Shown: positions 25,901 through 32,012 of the stretch, in pieces | How the letters are laid out: every line of letters begins with the position of its first letter | Position numbering within the stretch: position 1 is the stretch's first letter | Virus record (IMG/VR): IMGVR_UViG_3300023284_002488 | Coordinates: 1 to 33,326 of that record | Source of the DNA: a virus | Reading direction: 5' to 3' (one strand) | DNA: 33,326 nucleotides | The notes under the pieces: model-generated | What the model saw: only the letters and a program-made list of their open reading frames with translations | What the model was told of the DNA's origin: nothing | Databases searched by the model: none | Position numbers and translations under genes: made by a program

Positions 25901-25999
25901 CTTCGTTCCAACTTTATCAAATCCCGCCCCAAACGCTGTTAACGTTTGGATAGCGCCTTTGGTCCTAAGAACGACGTCTATTTTGACCAGCTCTACCAC
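22970..25999 (-). CDS. Tail tape measure protein
   Basis: About 1009 residues from GTG 25999, chosen because GGAG lies eight nucleotides before it; a GTG at 26023 would add eight residues but lacks such a site. The N-terminal part holds the tape measure core (ELGGTTPFTARQVAEGM, FLAQAGQ, NTNIRQLGEAMKFVAPAA). The middle third has long hydrophobic alanine/glycine/leucine stretches (GALVGLLGPVGAVIAVI), usual for tape measures. A charged coiled-coil region follows, then a lambda gpH-like C-terminal block (AFKAAIFDGEKLSDVFKNLE). It sets tail length and occupies the tube lumen. It overlaps the chaperone GT reading frame by 35 nt, as is common. Confidence 0.95.
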   Translation of the reverse strand: MVELVKIDVVLRTKGAIQTLTAFGAGFDKVGTKAAAAVTKTETAFTRLKKTIVSTRSLFAAFFAIQIFRGIVNTIREFEAAMLNVRAIIKGVTDEDFERLNKKARELGGTTPFTARQVAEGMRFLAQAGQNVGDIMDSIEPSLRLAQVGMLDLGTSADIVTNIMAGFGLEASRTAEIADVLAVVATSSNTNIRQLGEAMKFVAPAAATTGRGVREVAAAIGILGNAGLQASIAGTGLRQALLKLSRASNPAKKALHDMGLELKDLDPTTKTIVQIISLLAEKNLTIAQSSAIFEARAGTAILALVKQKDALLKLTEATDAIEDTNGALETMVNIISVSLDQAIRNLQSAIESLILSAGDKGLTLVLKVLVDLFTNVIRAMAGTLDPATQGALVFQVLAFAIEALGFVLIASGIAKFWKLFLSLAGRLIGPLGALASSFRALGGALGILRVAAPAGAALGIGGALVGLLGPVGAVIAVITLLGLAISAANRATEEGIDPVKRQIELLKEVAPLVEEAKKADEARTRAIKAQIFEKVEDEQVELRRARAIVATQAAELAKKLGPFASPFDEFGPPQDRRRLPPSMVPLIKELEKANKDVRRFDELLKENEDFRREIFRQIREPLKEEEKGEPSPIDDTRQKKIQGVMDKLREEIRLLSVVGELERKVQTALGRVGLAGDQASPEAATIRALVVEKNRLEQANKRAAAAEAELKKVRDSAQDKIGKFTMDQRLLNVELAEYKKALDEGVISQGVANQLSEQATEKLRMQNPLYAEAQKLIKDTKTNQELLNEGTERLNLLQAEGFLTVEEYTKALDRLKNKFGEVDERAKALGAGLAGAFTDAFKAAIFDGEKLSDVFKNLEKAIFDMLTQILVLEPLEKSLRTFFTGAATTTGGSASSGGGFDFLGFVTDAASSFFGGVGGFGGGRPVATGLQHGGSFLVQGGGGPDSELVQFRASPGERVTVTPKGESRSGSRMVVQNNFTVQGSFNTQSQSRIALAVGNSVRRTMTRDG

Positions 26000-26770
26000 G
26001 GTTACTACTCCTACCGGCTCCACCTATAGAGCCTTTCTTCGATTTCGCGTCTTCCTTCTCGTTCATGATCTTGATATACTCAAGATCAATTCTTTTCAGA
26101 ACAAGAACATAGGCCTCACGATCCTCCTGCCGCTCTACTTGAAAAAGGTCTAGGTAGGCCTTGATCTCCGAAAGCGGTATCGGGCACGTTCCTCCAAAAC
26201 CAGAGACTGGACGTGAAATACTGAGTAGCCAAAACGCTTCGAGATAAATTCTTGCATATTCATCCAATATCGGTCTCTTACCAAGGGTATCTGGTATCTT
26301 ATTTTGTTCGCGTGCCAGCTTACGAAAGAAATCAAGTTTGCCGCCATATTCTATATCCCACTTGACGGCGCGGGTAAGTTTCCCATGTCGACCTCCATCA
26401 TACTTAGACGGAAGTTATTCATGTTCTCCGCGTTACGAACAATGAAATTACGAAAATCCGGGTATTCCGTCATGAGCTCTATCGCTTTGTCCCGGGTAAA
26501 GGGTACGTTCTCCCCTTCGTCGGTGAGTCCTTTCCAATCAACCACGATAGTCTCAGCAAGAACCTGAATGAGAATCTTGTCCGCCGAATCATCATCCATC
26601 GTTCCCATCTCCACCGCTTGCCTGTAAGGCTCGATCTTCTTACGGAAATTTGCGCGGTAGATTGGGTTATTTAAGCGAGCAATCTTGACGTGTCCCCCTT
26701 CACCTATTTCGAACCACACGCCTCCCTTTTCAGCTTCCTTATCGGTCGCAAAGGTCTTCTTGATATCCAT
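25965..26770 (-). CDS. Tail assembly chaperone GT fusion made by -1 frameshift
   Basis: The product is 131 residues of the shorter chaperone, then 137 residues read in the -1 frame, 268 in all. The second frame has no ATG start but stays open upstream through the shift site and encodes recognisable chaperone sequence (ARIYLEAFWLLSISRPV, CPIPLSEIKAYLDLF, EDREAYVLVLKRID) ending in a basic Gly/Ser/Arg tail. As in lambda gpG/gpGT, the fused form should bind tape measure protein and tail tube monomers during tail assembly and be absent from the virion. The shift site is GGGAAAC at 26378-26384. Confidence 0.85.
26351..26770 (-). CDS. Tail assembly chaperone G (zero-frame product)
   Basis: The 139-residue acidic protein starts at ATG 26770 behind AGGAG with a good spacing and ends at 26351. 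It has the features of siphovirus tail chaperones: an N-terminal beta part (VWFEIGEGGHVKIARL), NPIYRANFRKKIEPYR, then a helical part (VDWKGLTDEGENVPFTRDKA). It lies between the tail tube and tape measure genes, the normal place. Near its 3' end it has a slippery heptamer in the right phase for a -1 shift into the following frame. Most ribosomes should make this short form. Confidence 0.88.
   Translation of the reverse strand: MDIKKTFATDKEAEKGGVWFEIGEGGHVKIARLNNPIYRANFRKKIEPYRQAVEMGTMDDDSADKILIQVLAETIVVDWKGLTDEGENVPFTRDKAIELMTEYPDFRNFIVRNAENMNNFRLSMMEVDMGNLPAPSSGI
26378..26384 (-). promoter_or_regulatory. Programmed -1 frameshift site GGGAAAC
   Basis: The minus-strand heptamer G-GGA-AAC is phased X-XXY-YYZ relative to the zero frame and differs from the lambda G/GT site (GGGAAAG) only in the last base. 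Downstream, CCC (26372-26374) can pair with GGG (26357-26359), and CGCC (26367-26370), in the loop, with GGCG (26342-26345), which would make a small pseudoknot. The heptamer is directly visible; the pseudoknot has short stems and is speculative. Confidence 0.85.
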
Positions 26771-26808
26771 GGGTTTCTCCTAAGTCTTGCATATTAGATA
26801 GCCTCGGG

Positions 26809-28251
26809 CTAGTTTTCAATAATATCGATAATAATCACCGCGCTGGTCACCGTATCCCGCACCGCCGTCCACTCCAACGGCACAAGCACATCATCATTAC
26901 CGCCCGGGGCAGTTGGATTACCATCCGAAAAGAATATCCTCGGGATGGTAAAATGCATCGCATTATTATTCGAGTCCGTGAGTCGAAACTTCAACGAGGA
27001 CGCCGTATGATTCACGAACTTCTCCCAAAGCACCCTGTCTTCAAAGTAGGCCGTGATTGTCCCCGTAACATCAATAAACCCGTAGCCCACGTCAACCGGC
27101 GATTTTGATCCAATCTGCGGCTTCTCTCGCAAGTTGTTTGCAATCTCCATTTCTAGGGACTGCAGGGCTGTCGTCAGTAACGCACCTCCTTCCTCGATAC
27201 TTCCTAGGTTAGTAGTCGCGTTAAGGGCGTCAGTAACACCCGCGGCAATCGTCGACCCCGCAACCGACGCGGCGGCCGGCACTCCTTCTTTACCCGTAAA
27301 GCTAATCGTTCCCGTCACTATTGAACCGGATTCCGCCGTCAACGACATCGTCCCTGCCCGCATACCTCGCCACGAACCGAACTCCGCCACGTCCACGAAA
27401 GACTTTTCAACGAGCAACGATTTCCGACCCACTCCGTTCTTAAGCCTTTTAGCTGAAATTGCCGAGGTTGCCGGCGCACTTTCTGTCACCAACGGGGTAC
27501 CTACCACCGTCAGAGTCGACGCCGCTATCGCCGAAATTTCGTACACGGCGTTATTCGCCGAGTCCACAAACCCGGAAGTTCCGAAAAACTGTCCCACCAC
27601 CAGGTTAAGGGTCGTAAAATCGAGAGTCGTGGTCGTAAACGTTGACGTGGTTCCCACCACCAAATCCGCGTCCGAACGGACTTTATTCGATTTAAAAATC
27701 GTCGTCCCCGCCGGTGTTTCATCCGTCAAATCGCTACCGCCCAACGCCGCCGTATCCACCACCAAGTCACCCGCCGTAACATTAGTAATTATAAACCGAC
27801 CGTTGTTATCCGCATTAGCCAAAAATCCCGAAACCCAAACCTCCGCACCATCAACAAACTCCGTAAAAGTCCCGGCCGTCCCGTCATATTCGTTCGTCGC
27901 CGCTATCGCCGACACGTCACCCGCCGCAAACGTTTTCTCCAAAATGAACAGCGACTGATCCGCGAACACCGTTTCCAGTAGAACGTCCATATCCCGGAAA
28001 ACAAGCTCGTAGTTGATATCACCCGAGGCGAGCGCCGCCACCTCCGAGAGGGTGTCTCGCATTCGATCTGACCGAATCACTTCCGAAACGACTGTCTCTT
28101 TCTCGTGTACGATTGACTCACCCGTCATCCTGACTTCGTACATCTTTGGAGCCAGCACCCCTGAACCCGGAGTTTCTCCCCAAGAGTCGTCCGCTTCTTG
28201 TGCAATAAATAAACTGACTCTGTTAGTATCAGCAGTAACTGGGGTAACCAT
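26809..28251 (-). CDS. Major tail tube protein with two inserted repeats
   Basis: The 480-residue protein begins like many siphovirus tail tube proteins (FIAQEADDSWGETP, YEVRMTGESIVHEKETVVSEVIRSDR split over residues 37-62, ALASGDINYELVF). Its C-terminus has the matching tube part (GYGFIDVTGTITAYFEDR, LKFRLTDSNNNAMHFTIPRI). Between them, about residues 107-270, are two copies of a small beta module sharing SGF-x-N-x-YEI/FII and a T-L/D-L-V-V pattern. It should form the tube between head and baseplate. ATG at 28251 with AGGAG upstream; followed by the chaperones, as expected for a tube gene. Confidence 0.88.
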   Translation of the reverse strand: MVTPVTADTNRVSLFIAQEADDSWGETPGSGVLAPKMYEVRMTGESIVHEKETVVSEVIRSDRMRDTLSEVAALASGDINYELVFRDMDVLLETVFADQSLFILEKTFAAGDVSAIAATNEYDGTAGTFTEFVDGAEVWVSGFLANADNNGRFIITNVTAGDLVVDTAALGGSDLTDETPAGTTIFKSNKVRSDADLVVGTTSTFTTTTLDFTTLNLVVGQFFGTSGFVDSANNAVYEISAIAASTLTVVGTPLVTESAPATSAISAKRLKNGVGRKSLLVEKSFVDVAEFGSWRGMRAGTMSLTAESGSIVTGTISFTGKEGVPAAASVAGSTIAAGVTDALNATTNLGSIEEGGALLTTALQSLEMEIANNLREKPQIGSKSPVDVGYGFIDVTGTITAYFEDRVLWEKFVNHTASSLKFRLTDSNNNAMHFTIPRIFFSDGNPTAPGGNDDVLVPLEWTAVRDTVTSAVIIIDIIEN

Positions 28252-28261
28252 TCACTTACTC

Positions 28262-28693
28262 CTAAATCGCTGGCTTCGTCAGCAATACGTTCCTAAAAAA
28301 AGGAGCCACTACGTTAACCTGGTACCAACCATTTTCCGTACCTATGCGTCTTTTGTAGGGCGTTCTAAAATTAATTTTCCCGCTACTCCCTTGTTCGAGT
28401 ACTCGGTGTCTAAAAGCCTCAACAGCCGCGTCAGCATGTATATTTGCGAGACCACTGCCCAGACCCTCTTTTACAAACACCTGCACTATAACTACGCCAG
28501 GGAATCGGTATATCGCCGGGTTACGGAGTTCAATTATTTCCGCTTCTTGATTTACAATAGTTATCGAAACCCAAGCACTTTCCGTCTTCGGCTCAATCCA
28601 ATTAATATTGTCGTACCGGATCTTCGTCGTCGAACCCCACTGCGTCGCAAAATGCGCCTCTATCGCTGCCCTTTCATCATCGTAGAAAGCCAC
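28262..28693 (-). CDS. Tail terminator protein (DUF4128-like)
   Basis: The 143-residue protein opens with AIEAHFATQW and a Y-D-N-I/P pattern, then WVSITIVNQEAEIIEL and GVVIVQVFV, and ends with RIGTENGWYQVNVVAPFF. This fits the tail terminator fold (lambda gpU, DUF4128) that caps the tail tube and sets the joint to the head. Position just before the tail tube gene is the usual one. GTG start at 28693 overlaps the stop of the upstream gene by one base. Confidence 0.82.
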   Translation of the reverse strand: MAFYDDERAAIEAHFATQWGSTTKIRYDNINWIEPKTESAWVSITIVNQEAEIIELRNPAIYRFPGVVIVQVFVKEGLGSGLANIHADAAVEAFRHRVLEQGSSGKINFRTPYKRRIGTENGWYQVNVVAPFFRNVLLTKPAI

Positions 28694-29109
28694 TAATCCG
28701 CCCCAAACCTTATCGCCAACCCTGCTTTCGCCAAAGCTTCTTTCACGCTCGGCTGGTTCACCGTCGCTTCAACAAATCCCGCCGGTGCTTTCGTGCTCCT
28801 CCCATCATTCAACAGTCCGATGTACCGCACTCCGTTAGAGATGTGAATATCGTCTCCCAACTTAAAATTGTCAAGCCTAATTATCGGGTTACCCTCACCT
28901 CCCGGAACGTTATAACCCCGACCTCGATCTATAAACAACGCTTCGGTACTCACACTCCAAGAGTCGGCCGCTCTCCCTGTCCGCCTCGGTGTCGCCGCCG
29001 CCAGTTTCCGAGCTATGTCTACCGCTATCGCCTGCACAAAGGCCGTTGCACCACGCCGTGTTAAACTCATAACCTTCGGACCCAAAGTTTGGGGAGTTAC
29101 TACTGCCAT
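28693..29109 (-). CDS. HK97 gp10-like tail completion protein
   Basis: The 138-residue protein has an N-terminal helix, then TPRRTGRAADSWSV, a central GNPIIRL strand and VRYIGLLNDGRSTKAPAGFVEA at about residues 106-127. The T-P-R-x-T-G-R-A...S-W and Y...L-N-D-G-x-S...A-P-x-G pattern is that of HK97 gp10 family neck proteins. It should act at head-tail joining or tail completion. Single-base overlap with the next gene. Confidence 0.83.
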   Translation of the reverse strand: MAVVTPQTLGPKVMSLTRRGATAFVQAIAVDIARKLAAATPRRTGRAADSWSVSTEALFIDRGRGYNVPGGEGNPIIRLDNFKLGDDIHISNGVRYIGLLNDGRSTKAPAGFVEATVNQPSVKEALAKAGLAIRFGAD

Positions 29110-29501
29110 CAGGGTCTCCTTATTTCCAATATATAAAGTAACCCTCCCCCCGCTCTTTTCACCATTTGTATTTGCCAGATCCCAAACTCATCTATCACCC
29201 GATCATTAAGGGTAGGCTCAAAATTTATATCCCGCGGGTTAACTATTAGTTTCTTCTCGTGCGGTTGTTTCACGTCAAGCGCCCTCCCCGCTATCCTTCG
29301 GTCTTTTTCCTCCTCCGTGAATTCCAGAAATTTCACCCTCAACGAAAGAGACTGGATAAGAACCTCCGTCGCTTGCCCCGTCGTCGAGTCGTAAACTGGT
29401 TCCCCCGTGTACCTTTCATAGGTGATGCCGATAAGCACGCTATCCAGACTAAGAAACGTCTCATCAGTTGCCGCCTGTATCGCCTCCTTCAGTGTAGTCA
29501 A
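29109..29501 (-). CDS. Head-tail stopper-like connector protein
   Basis: The 130-residue protein has a small beta-barrel look in its C-terminal half: SLRVKFLEFTEEEKD, LIVNPRDINFEPTLNDRVIDEFG and IWQIQMVKRAGGG. This course (a D/V-D--G-x-W-x-I-x-x-V-x end) is typical of head-tail connector or stopper proteins of siphoviruses. Position between a DnaT-like adaptor and the gp10-like gene agrees. The specific family name is not certain. Confidence 0.72.
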   Translation of the reverse strand: MTTLKEAIQAATDETFLSLDSVLIGITYERYTGEPVYDSTTGQATEVLIQSLSLRVKFLEFTEEEKDRRIAGRALDVKQPHEKKLIVNPRDINFEPTLNDRVIDEFGIWQIQMVKRAGGGLLYILEIRRP

Positions 29502-30061
29502 AGTGCCGCCCTAATCGTCAGCTTCTTATCACTGAGCCACTCAGACCCCTTCCGTTCCGCTATTGACCTTAACATCAGTTCCACAAACGTGAACCGGGTC
29601 CCCATCAGTTTTTGATCCATCGTCAGTTCCGACGAAGACGAAGTGTCAAACGCCACCGCCAGAGAGTCAGCCGAATATTGCTTCAGTGACCCCGAAGATT
29701 CACTCCGCGATATCAATCCCGTTGAAATTCGTCCCCACTCTAACGCAAGGATCGCCGTCGCTTCCTTAAGCTCCTCCGGTATGATTCCCTGCGCCAACAA
29801 TATTCCCTTCGTGTTAAAATTCTTGGTCCGCGGCCATTGAAGTGCCTGAGTCGCCTTCAACACCGATCCGTAGAATCGAAAATTAAAATCAATATAATCC
29901 GTCGCGCTCGCCAGTGCGTACGGTTTCTCATCGGGAGACAGAGCTGTCCAACAAGTCAACTCTTTATGCTTATCAAGACGTATATCCACCTCCGCCACCG
30001 TCAGGTACGCGTTCGCGTTTGACAATCCAGTCCCGTCTTCCACCACCAACGTTAACGCCAT
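29498..30061 (-). CDS. DnaT-like head-tail adaptor protein
   Basis: The 187-residue protein has the pattern of the phage family named DnaT-like ssDNA-binding but acting as head-tail adaptor: VEDGTGLSNANAYLTVAEVD, then ALASATDYIDFNF, FYGSVLKATQALQWPR, a GIIPEELKEATAILALEW helix and a C-terminal helix. It probably forms the first ring attached to the portal. The DnaT name is historical and a replication role is not implied. Coupled by 4 nt to the stopper gene. Confidence 0.83.
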   Translation of the reverse strand: MALTLVVEDGTGLSNANAYLTVAEVDIRLDKHKELTCWTALSPDEKPYALASATDYIDFNFRFYGSVLKATQALQWPRTKNFNTKGILLAQGIIPEELKEATAILALEWGRISTGLISRSESSGSLKQYSADSLAVAFDTSSSSELTMDQKLMGTRFTFVELMLRSIAERKGSEWLSDKKLTIRAAL

Positions 30062-30369
30062 CAGTCAAACTCCGTCTCTTTCACCACAAAACTACTTTCT
30101 TCCGCCCCAATCGCCGCTCCCGTCGCCGTCCATTTATAGGCGTACGCTCCTGTTTGCACCGCGGTATGGTCGTAGTGAAATTGCCCCACCGCATCGTTAA
30201 TTACGTCTCCAGGATCTGCTAGTAGGGTTTTCGAGGTAACCGTTCCGTCCGGTTCCTTCACCTGTATCTGCAAATCTGTCGGATCAGTAGGCACCGTAGC
30301 CACTTTAATGACCACCGACAGTCGAACATCGTCTCCAATATCAAAAGTAGTTCCTGCTGGAGCAACCAC
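30061..30369 (-). CDS. Small Ig-like beta protein
   Basis: The 102-residue protein appears to be one immunoglobulin-like sandwich: DDVRLSVVIKVA, LQIQVKEPDGTV, GQFHYDHTAVQTGAYAYKW and SSFVVKE. Similar small proteins sit in head-tail gene clusters of other phages, where they may be decoration or neck proteins. The function is not established. GTG start at 30369, sharing one base with the upstream stop. Confidence 0.68.
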   Translation of the reverse strand: MVAPAGTTFDIGDDVRLSVVIKVATVPTDPTDLQIQVKEPDGTVTSKTLLADPGDVINDAVGQFHYDHTAVQTGAYAYKWTATGAAIGAEESSFVVKETEFD

Positions 30370-30677
30370 TATTCACTCTCGCTTTCAGTTAAATCAAGGG
30401 TTGCCAATGGAGTCTCAGTCGTAGTCAATTCCGTAACAGGAGCTTCCAGAGTTTCAAGCGTAACTTCATTTTCTTTCATAACTGTCAGAAATAACTCAGC
30501 TATTTCACTAACACTCAATGTTAACATAGTTACAAAATCTATCGTAAGTCCTAACGTCGCTGTACCGTTCACACTGAGCTCAAGATTCGCTAATCTTCCA
30601 ACACTAACGCCTAACCCATACCCCATTGTCACAATAGGAGTAACCGGCAGGCCAAACCCATTCGCAACAATACTCAT
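30369..30677 (-). CDS. Small hypothetical structural-cluster protein
   Basis: The 102-residue protein starts NGFGLPVTPIVTMGYGLG, an opening met in small proteins of many phage head-tail clusters. It continues with hydrophobic beta-like strands and ends in a threonine- and glutamate-rich acidic tail. No function is known. It is coupled (ATGA) behind the repeat-containing 264-residue protein, with which similar proteins are often paired. Confidence 0.68.
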   Translation of the reverse strand: MSIVANGFGLPVTPIVTMGYGLGVSVGRLANLELSVNGTATLGLTIDFVTMLTLSVSEIAELFLTVMKENEVTLETLEAPVTELTTTETPLATLDLTESESE

Positions 30678-31468
30678 TCAAATTTATCCCGACGCTCTGC
30701 ACCTTGCCCTCTATATGGTACTGTACCCGCTGCGTCTTCCCATAGAGGTGCCGACTTGGTCTCCACGTCGTCCTTGTCGTAGCGCTGTGCCCTCCCGAGT
30801 ACCGGATCAGTAATAAATCTGTTAAGCAGTAACTCAGCAATCTCATCCAATTCCAGACGCTGCACCAGTCCCGCCGACACGTCAGACTCAGTTTTAACCG
30901 TGATAAAGGTCGACGGTTCGATAGCGTTACCGAATCCGTCAATCTCATAAACATCCGAGGCATCCCAATCATTATCTGTGCCCCCTGTCAGCACCGAAGT
31001 CGTAATCGAAGTCTCCGAGTCAATCGATACGACCGTACCTGCCGAACCGTCAGTAATATTACGCACCCCCATACCAACTTCAATGCCAAACGAAACAAAG
31101 GCCGCCAACGAGTCATCGAGCGTCGTCGGCTGCTCGCTAGGCCCGGTGTGCGTACCAGTAGCATCATAAAACGTGACAAGATTGCCGTCAGTAGTCGCAG
31201 CAATTAAGGTAGTCGGTCCTCCACGATCTGCAAATTTCAACCGCACGTTCAAGAGCGTAACCGTGATCCCCACGATCTTGACCGGAGAAAGCGTCTGCTT
31301 GCCGCTCGCATCAATCAGTTTAGGTTCGCTCATACCCCGTACTGACTCTTCGAACACGCGCAGCGTATCAACAATATCTTGCATGTTGACTGTCAGTGAG
31401 GGCGCAGCGATCTCCACTATACGCGGCGATACGTTCCAATCCACCGTAAAATCGGTGCGTGTTGTCAA
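30674..31468 (-). CDS. Conserved phage structural protein with one beta-module repeat
   Basis: The start is taken as TTG 31468 because GGAG lies seven nucleotides before it, giving 264 residues; the GTG at 31513 would overlap the upstream gene by 43 nt. The N-terminus (FTVDWNVSPRIVEI, LTVNMQDIVDTLRVFEE) and C-terminus (RAQRYDKDDVETKSAPLWED, AAGTVPYRGQGAERRDKFE) resemble a common phage virion protein of unclear role. In the middle (30935-31159) sits one copy of the module repeated in the DUF2163 protein. A capsid-adjacent or tail appendage role is possible. Confidence 0.7.
   Translation of the reverse strand: MTTRTDFTVDWNVSPRIVEIAAPSLTVNMQDIVDTLRVFEESVRGMSEPKLIDASGKQTLSPVKIVGITVTLLNVRLKFADRGGPTTLIAATTDGNLVTFYDATGTHTGPSEQPTTLDDSLAAFVSFGIEVGMGVRNITDGSAGTVVSIDSETSITTSVLTGGTDNDWDASDVYEIDGFGNAIEPSTFITVKTESDVSAGLVQRLELDEIAELLLNRFITDPVLGRAQRYDKDDVETKSAPLWEDAAGTVPYRGQGAERRDKFE
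30935..31159 (-). repeat. Single copy of the shared beta module
   Basis: This segment encodes GMGVRNITDGSAGTVVSIDS followed by ETSITTSVLTGGTDNDW and a D-V-Y-E-I end. It is nearly the same as repeat 4 of the DUF2163 protein (VVRNTTDGSTGTVVTIDSET, LVDGTDNDFD). The host protein is otherwise unrelated. Confidence 0.85.
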
Positions 31469-31470
31469 TA

Positions 31471-32004
31471 TCAGGCTCCAAGCCGTGCAAGCTCCGCGTC
31501 GCGTTGTTCGCACCTAACGCGAGCGTCCCTCAACTCCGCGATGCTATCATCCTCCTTCTGGAGTACATCGTCAACCCGCTTCAGAGCCTCACGGCTCTGA
31601 ACAATCTGCTGCACCATCGCTGCCACATCATAGGGTGGAAACTCCCGGCGCAGCTTGGTGATGCGCGCCACATCCACGTCCGCGTCTAGACGCGCAATAA
31701 GCTTGTCGCGATACCGACATAAACTAATATGTCCGTTATACTCAGCAATACGCGCCTCCTCCTGACCACGCAGCAAGCGCATCTGATCTTTGTTACGACA
31801 ACATTCCTCTATACGCGCAGTAAAATACTCAACCGGACCACGCGGGTAACGCGCCCGGATAACCATCTCCTTATTCTCTCGGTCAGTCACCAGGAACGCT
31901 GGTAACTGCTGCTTCGCGTTCGCACCCGCTGCCAGCGGCAACTCATCTAATCGCTGACCTCCAATACGAATACTATCAACACCGTGCTCAATGTCTTTCG
32001 CCAT
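31471..32004 (-). CDS. Coiled-coil structural-region protein
   Basis: The 177-residue protein has a short beta-like N-terminus (DSIRIGGQRL, AFLVTDRENKEMVIRARYP) and from about residue 60 to the end a charged helical coiled coil rich in Arg and Glu. It has several cysteines but no metal motif. The ATG at 32004 follows a strong TAGGAGGG. It is flanked by repeat-bearing structural proteins and shares their base composition. Not recognised; it may be an adaptor or fibre stem. Confidence 0.65.
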   Translation of the reverse strand: MAKDIEHGVDSIRIGGQRLDELPLAAGANAKQQLPAFLVTDRENKEMVIRARYPRGPVEYFTARIEECCRNKDQMRLLRGQEEARIAEYNGHISLCRYRDKLIARLDADVDVARITKLRREFPPYDVAAMVQQIVQSREALKRVDDVLQKEDDSIAELRDARVRCEQRDAELARLGA

Positions 32005-32012
32005 TAACCCTC

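Noticed and set aside
26150-26347. A 65-codon minus-strand frame directly after the chaperone stop codon
   Set aside because: It is the continuation of the zero frame after the chaperone stop. The overlapping -1 frame encodes the conserved chaperone sequence, so this one is a shadow.
27134-27958. A 274-codon plus-strand open frame
   Set aside because: It is antisense to the tail tube gene and low in complexity (Val, Ser, Pro, Thr), as expected from the reverse of a beta-rich coding frame.
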